Positions 63,131-64,000 of a stretch of 64,000 nt of DNA are shown piece after piece. Position 1 is the first letter of the stretch. Each line of letters opens with the position of its first letter. A program made the translations under genes and the position numbers. The notes under the pieces are model-generated. The model searched no databases and was not told the DNA's origin. It saw only the letters and a list, made by a program, of their open reading frames with translations. Origin of the DNA: Cavia porcellus (Eukaryota; Chordata; Mammalia; Rodentia; Caviidae); NCBI RefSeq assembly GCF_034190915.1, contig NW_026947485.1, positions 134,246,337 through 134,310,336 on the forward strand, written 5' to 3'.

Positions 63131-64000
63131 GGAAAGCGTTAGGAGAGAGGAAGTGTGTTAAAAACCATCTACCAAAAGTTCTGCAATCTCTCAGTTTAAT
63201 AAGAAGGTAGAGATTTCATATTTCAAGTTGCTTCATGTTCTTTTTTTCACAATGAATAGTTGAGTATGAGATTAATAATGAATTATTTTGTTGTTGATGT
63301 AGAAGTTAATAAATTATAACAAACATAACCGATCTATTATTAGTGTTACTACTATTATTTTCCCACATTCAACTGACATGTTCATATAAAATATTAGATG
63401 AAACAAGAAATATATAACAAAAGTAAACATCTTTTTTATTTAGTTTGTTCAAAATTACTTATAAACTAGCTTAGAAATAGTTTTCATGCTTGTTTTATAT
63501 AAGAATAAACTATACATTCTTGATGAGTATAATACATGGAGTATAATAATTTTCTATTACTTTAGTAACTCAGTGAAACTTTGATATTAGTATATTTAAG
63601 GACTTTGAAATGGAATTTATAATGACTAATTTCATCAAGGTGTGGAAATAATTTTTAATGCATTAGTACAAAGCAGAATTTATATATCTGTATAAATGCA
63701 TATATGAGCGAACATAGCTAGACAATATATTATTTCATGTATTCATTTCTTAAAATGCAAGACAATAATTCAGAGACAGTTGAGCTGTTACTCTTTGAAA
63801 TTAAAATAAATATATTAATCAAATACTCTAATTATTCTTCAATTAGATATGTATTGATCTTATTAACATTAAGAAGAAATACTAAACTAGAGAATGATGA
63901 TTTAATGAAGGTTTTTCAAATGAAAAATTAGATTTTATCTCAATCACCTGAGCCAAAATAGTTTACCAGAGTTCTAGAAGTACCTGCAACACTTACATTT
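63131..64000. other. Unique AT-rich DNA
   Basis: No gene is recognised. A 64-codon + frame at 63737-63931 has a composition expected of AT-rich non-coding DNA. Confidence 0.5.

Overview
This is mammalian nuclear DNA, almost certainly rodent. It is AT-rich, has no compact operons, and is built from retrotransposon debris. B1 (7SL-derived) and ID (tRNA-derived) SINEs, a B1-ID composite SINE, L1 elements with monomeric 5' UTRs and MaLR-type LTRs all point to a rodent. I saw no B2, so a lineage outside the mouse/rat group is plausible, but I cannot name the species. I found no host protein-coding gene, exon or functional RNA gene. Every open frame longer than about 100 codons is either an L1 remnant or reads as chance. 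The window is best described as a gene desert or a deep intron.

Layout. 1-1220: unique DNA with ancient L2/MIR-like traces. 1221-7418: a full-length but ORF-dead L1 on + with a perfect 21-bp target-site duplication (TSD). 7419-31900: old unique sequence with scattered MaLR/MLT1 LTRs, a probable ERV cluster (13.3-15.5 kb), B1 and ID SINEs, and one copy of an unidentified repeat. 31990-43150: fragments of old L1s, a Y1 RNA retropseudogene (36.6 kb), a divergent tandem duplication (40.4 kb), an L1 3' UTR (41.3-42.45 kb) and an ID SINE. 43916-45960: a MaLR LTR with internal sequence, followed by the second copy of the unidentified repeat. 48480-52413: an internally deleted, HAL1-like L1 on -. 54084-62544: a nested pair, in which a near full-length L1 on - (55250-61975) sits inside an older + element made of four ~88-bp GC-rich units joined to an L1 3' UTR. 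62545-64000: an LTR-like repeat, then AT-rich unique DNA.

The genes do not form a pathway. The biology here is L1 biology. At least three L1 types with unrelated 5' UTRs coexist. Two derivatives lack most or all of ORF2 but keep L1 3' ends. L1 machinery has evidently also moved SINEs and a Y RNA. The points most worth a second look are the nested insertion with its readable TSDs, the two ORF2-poor L1 derivatives, the Y1 retrocopy, and three short, near-perfect local direct duplications (51, 39 and 29 bp) that carry no poly(A) or other retroposition hallmark.
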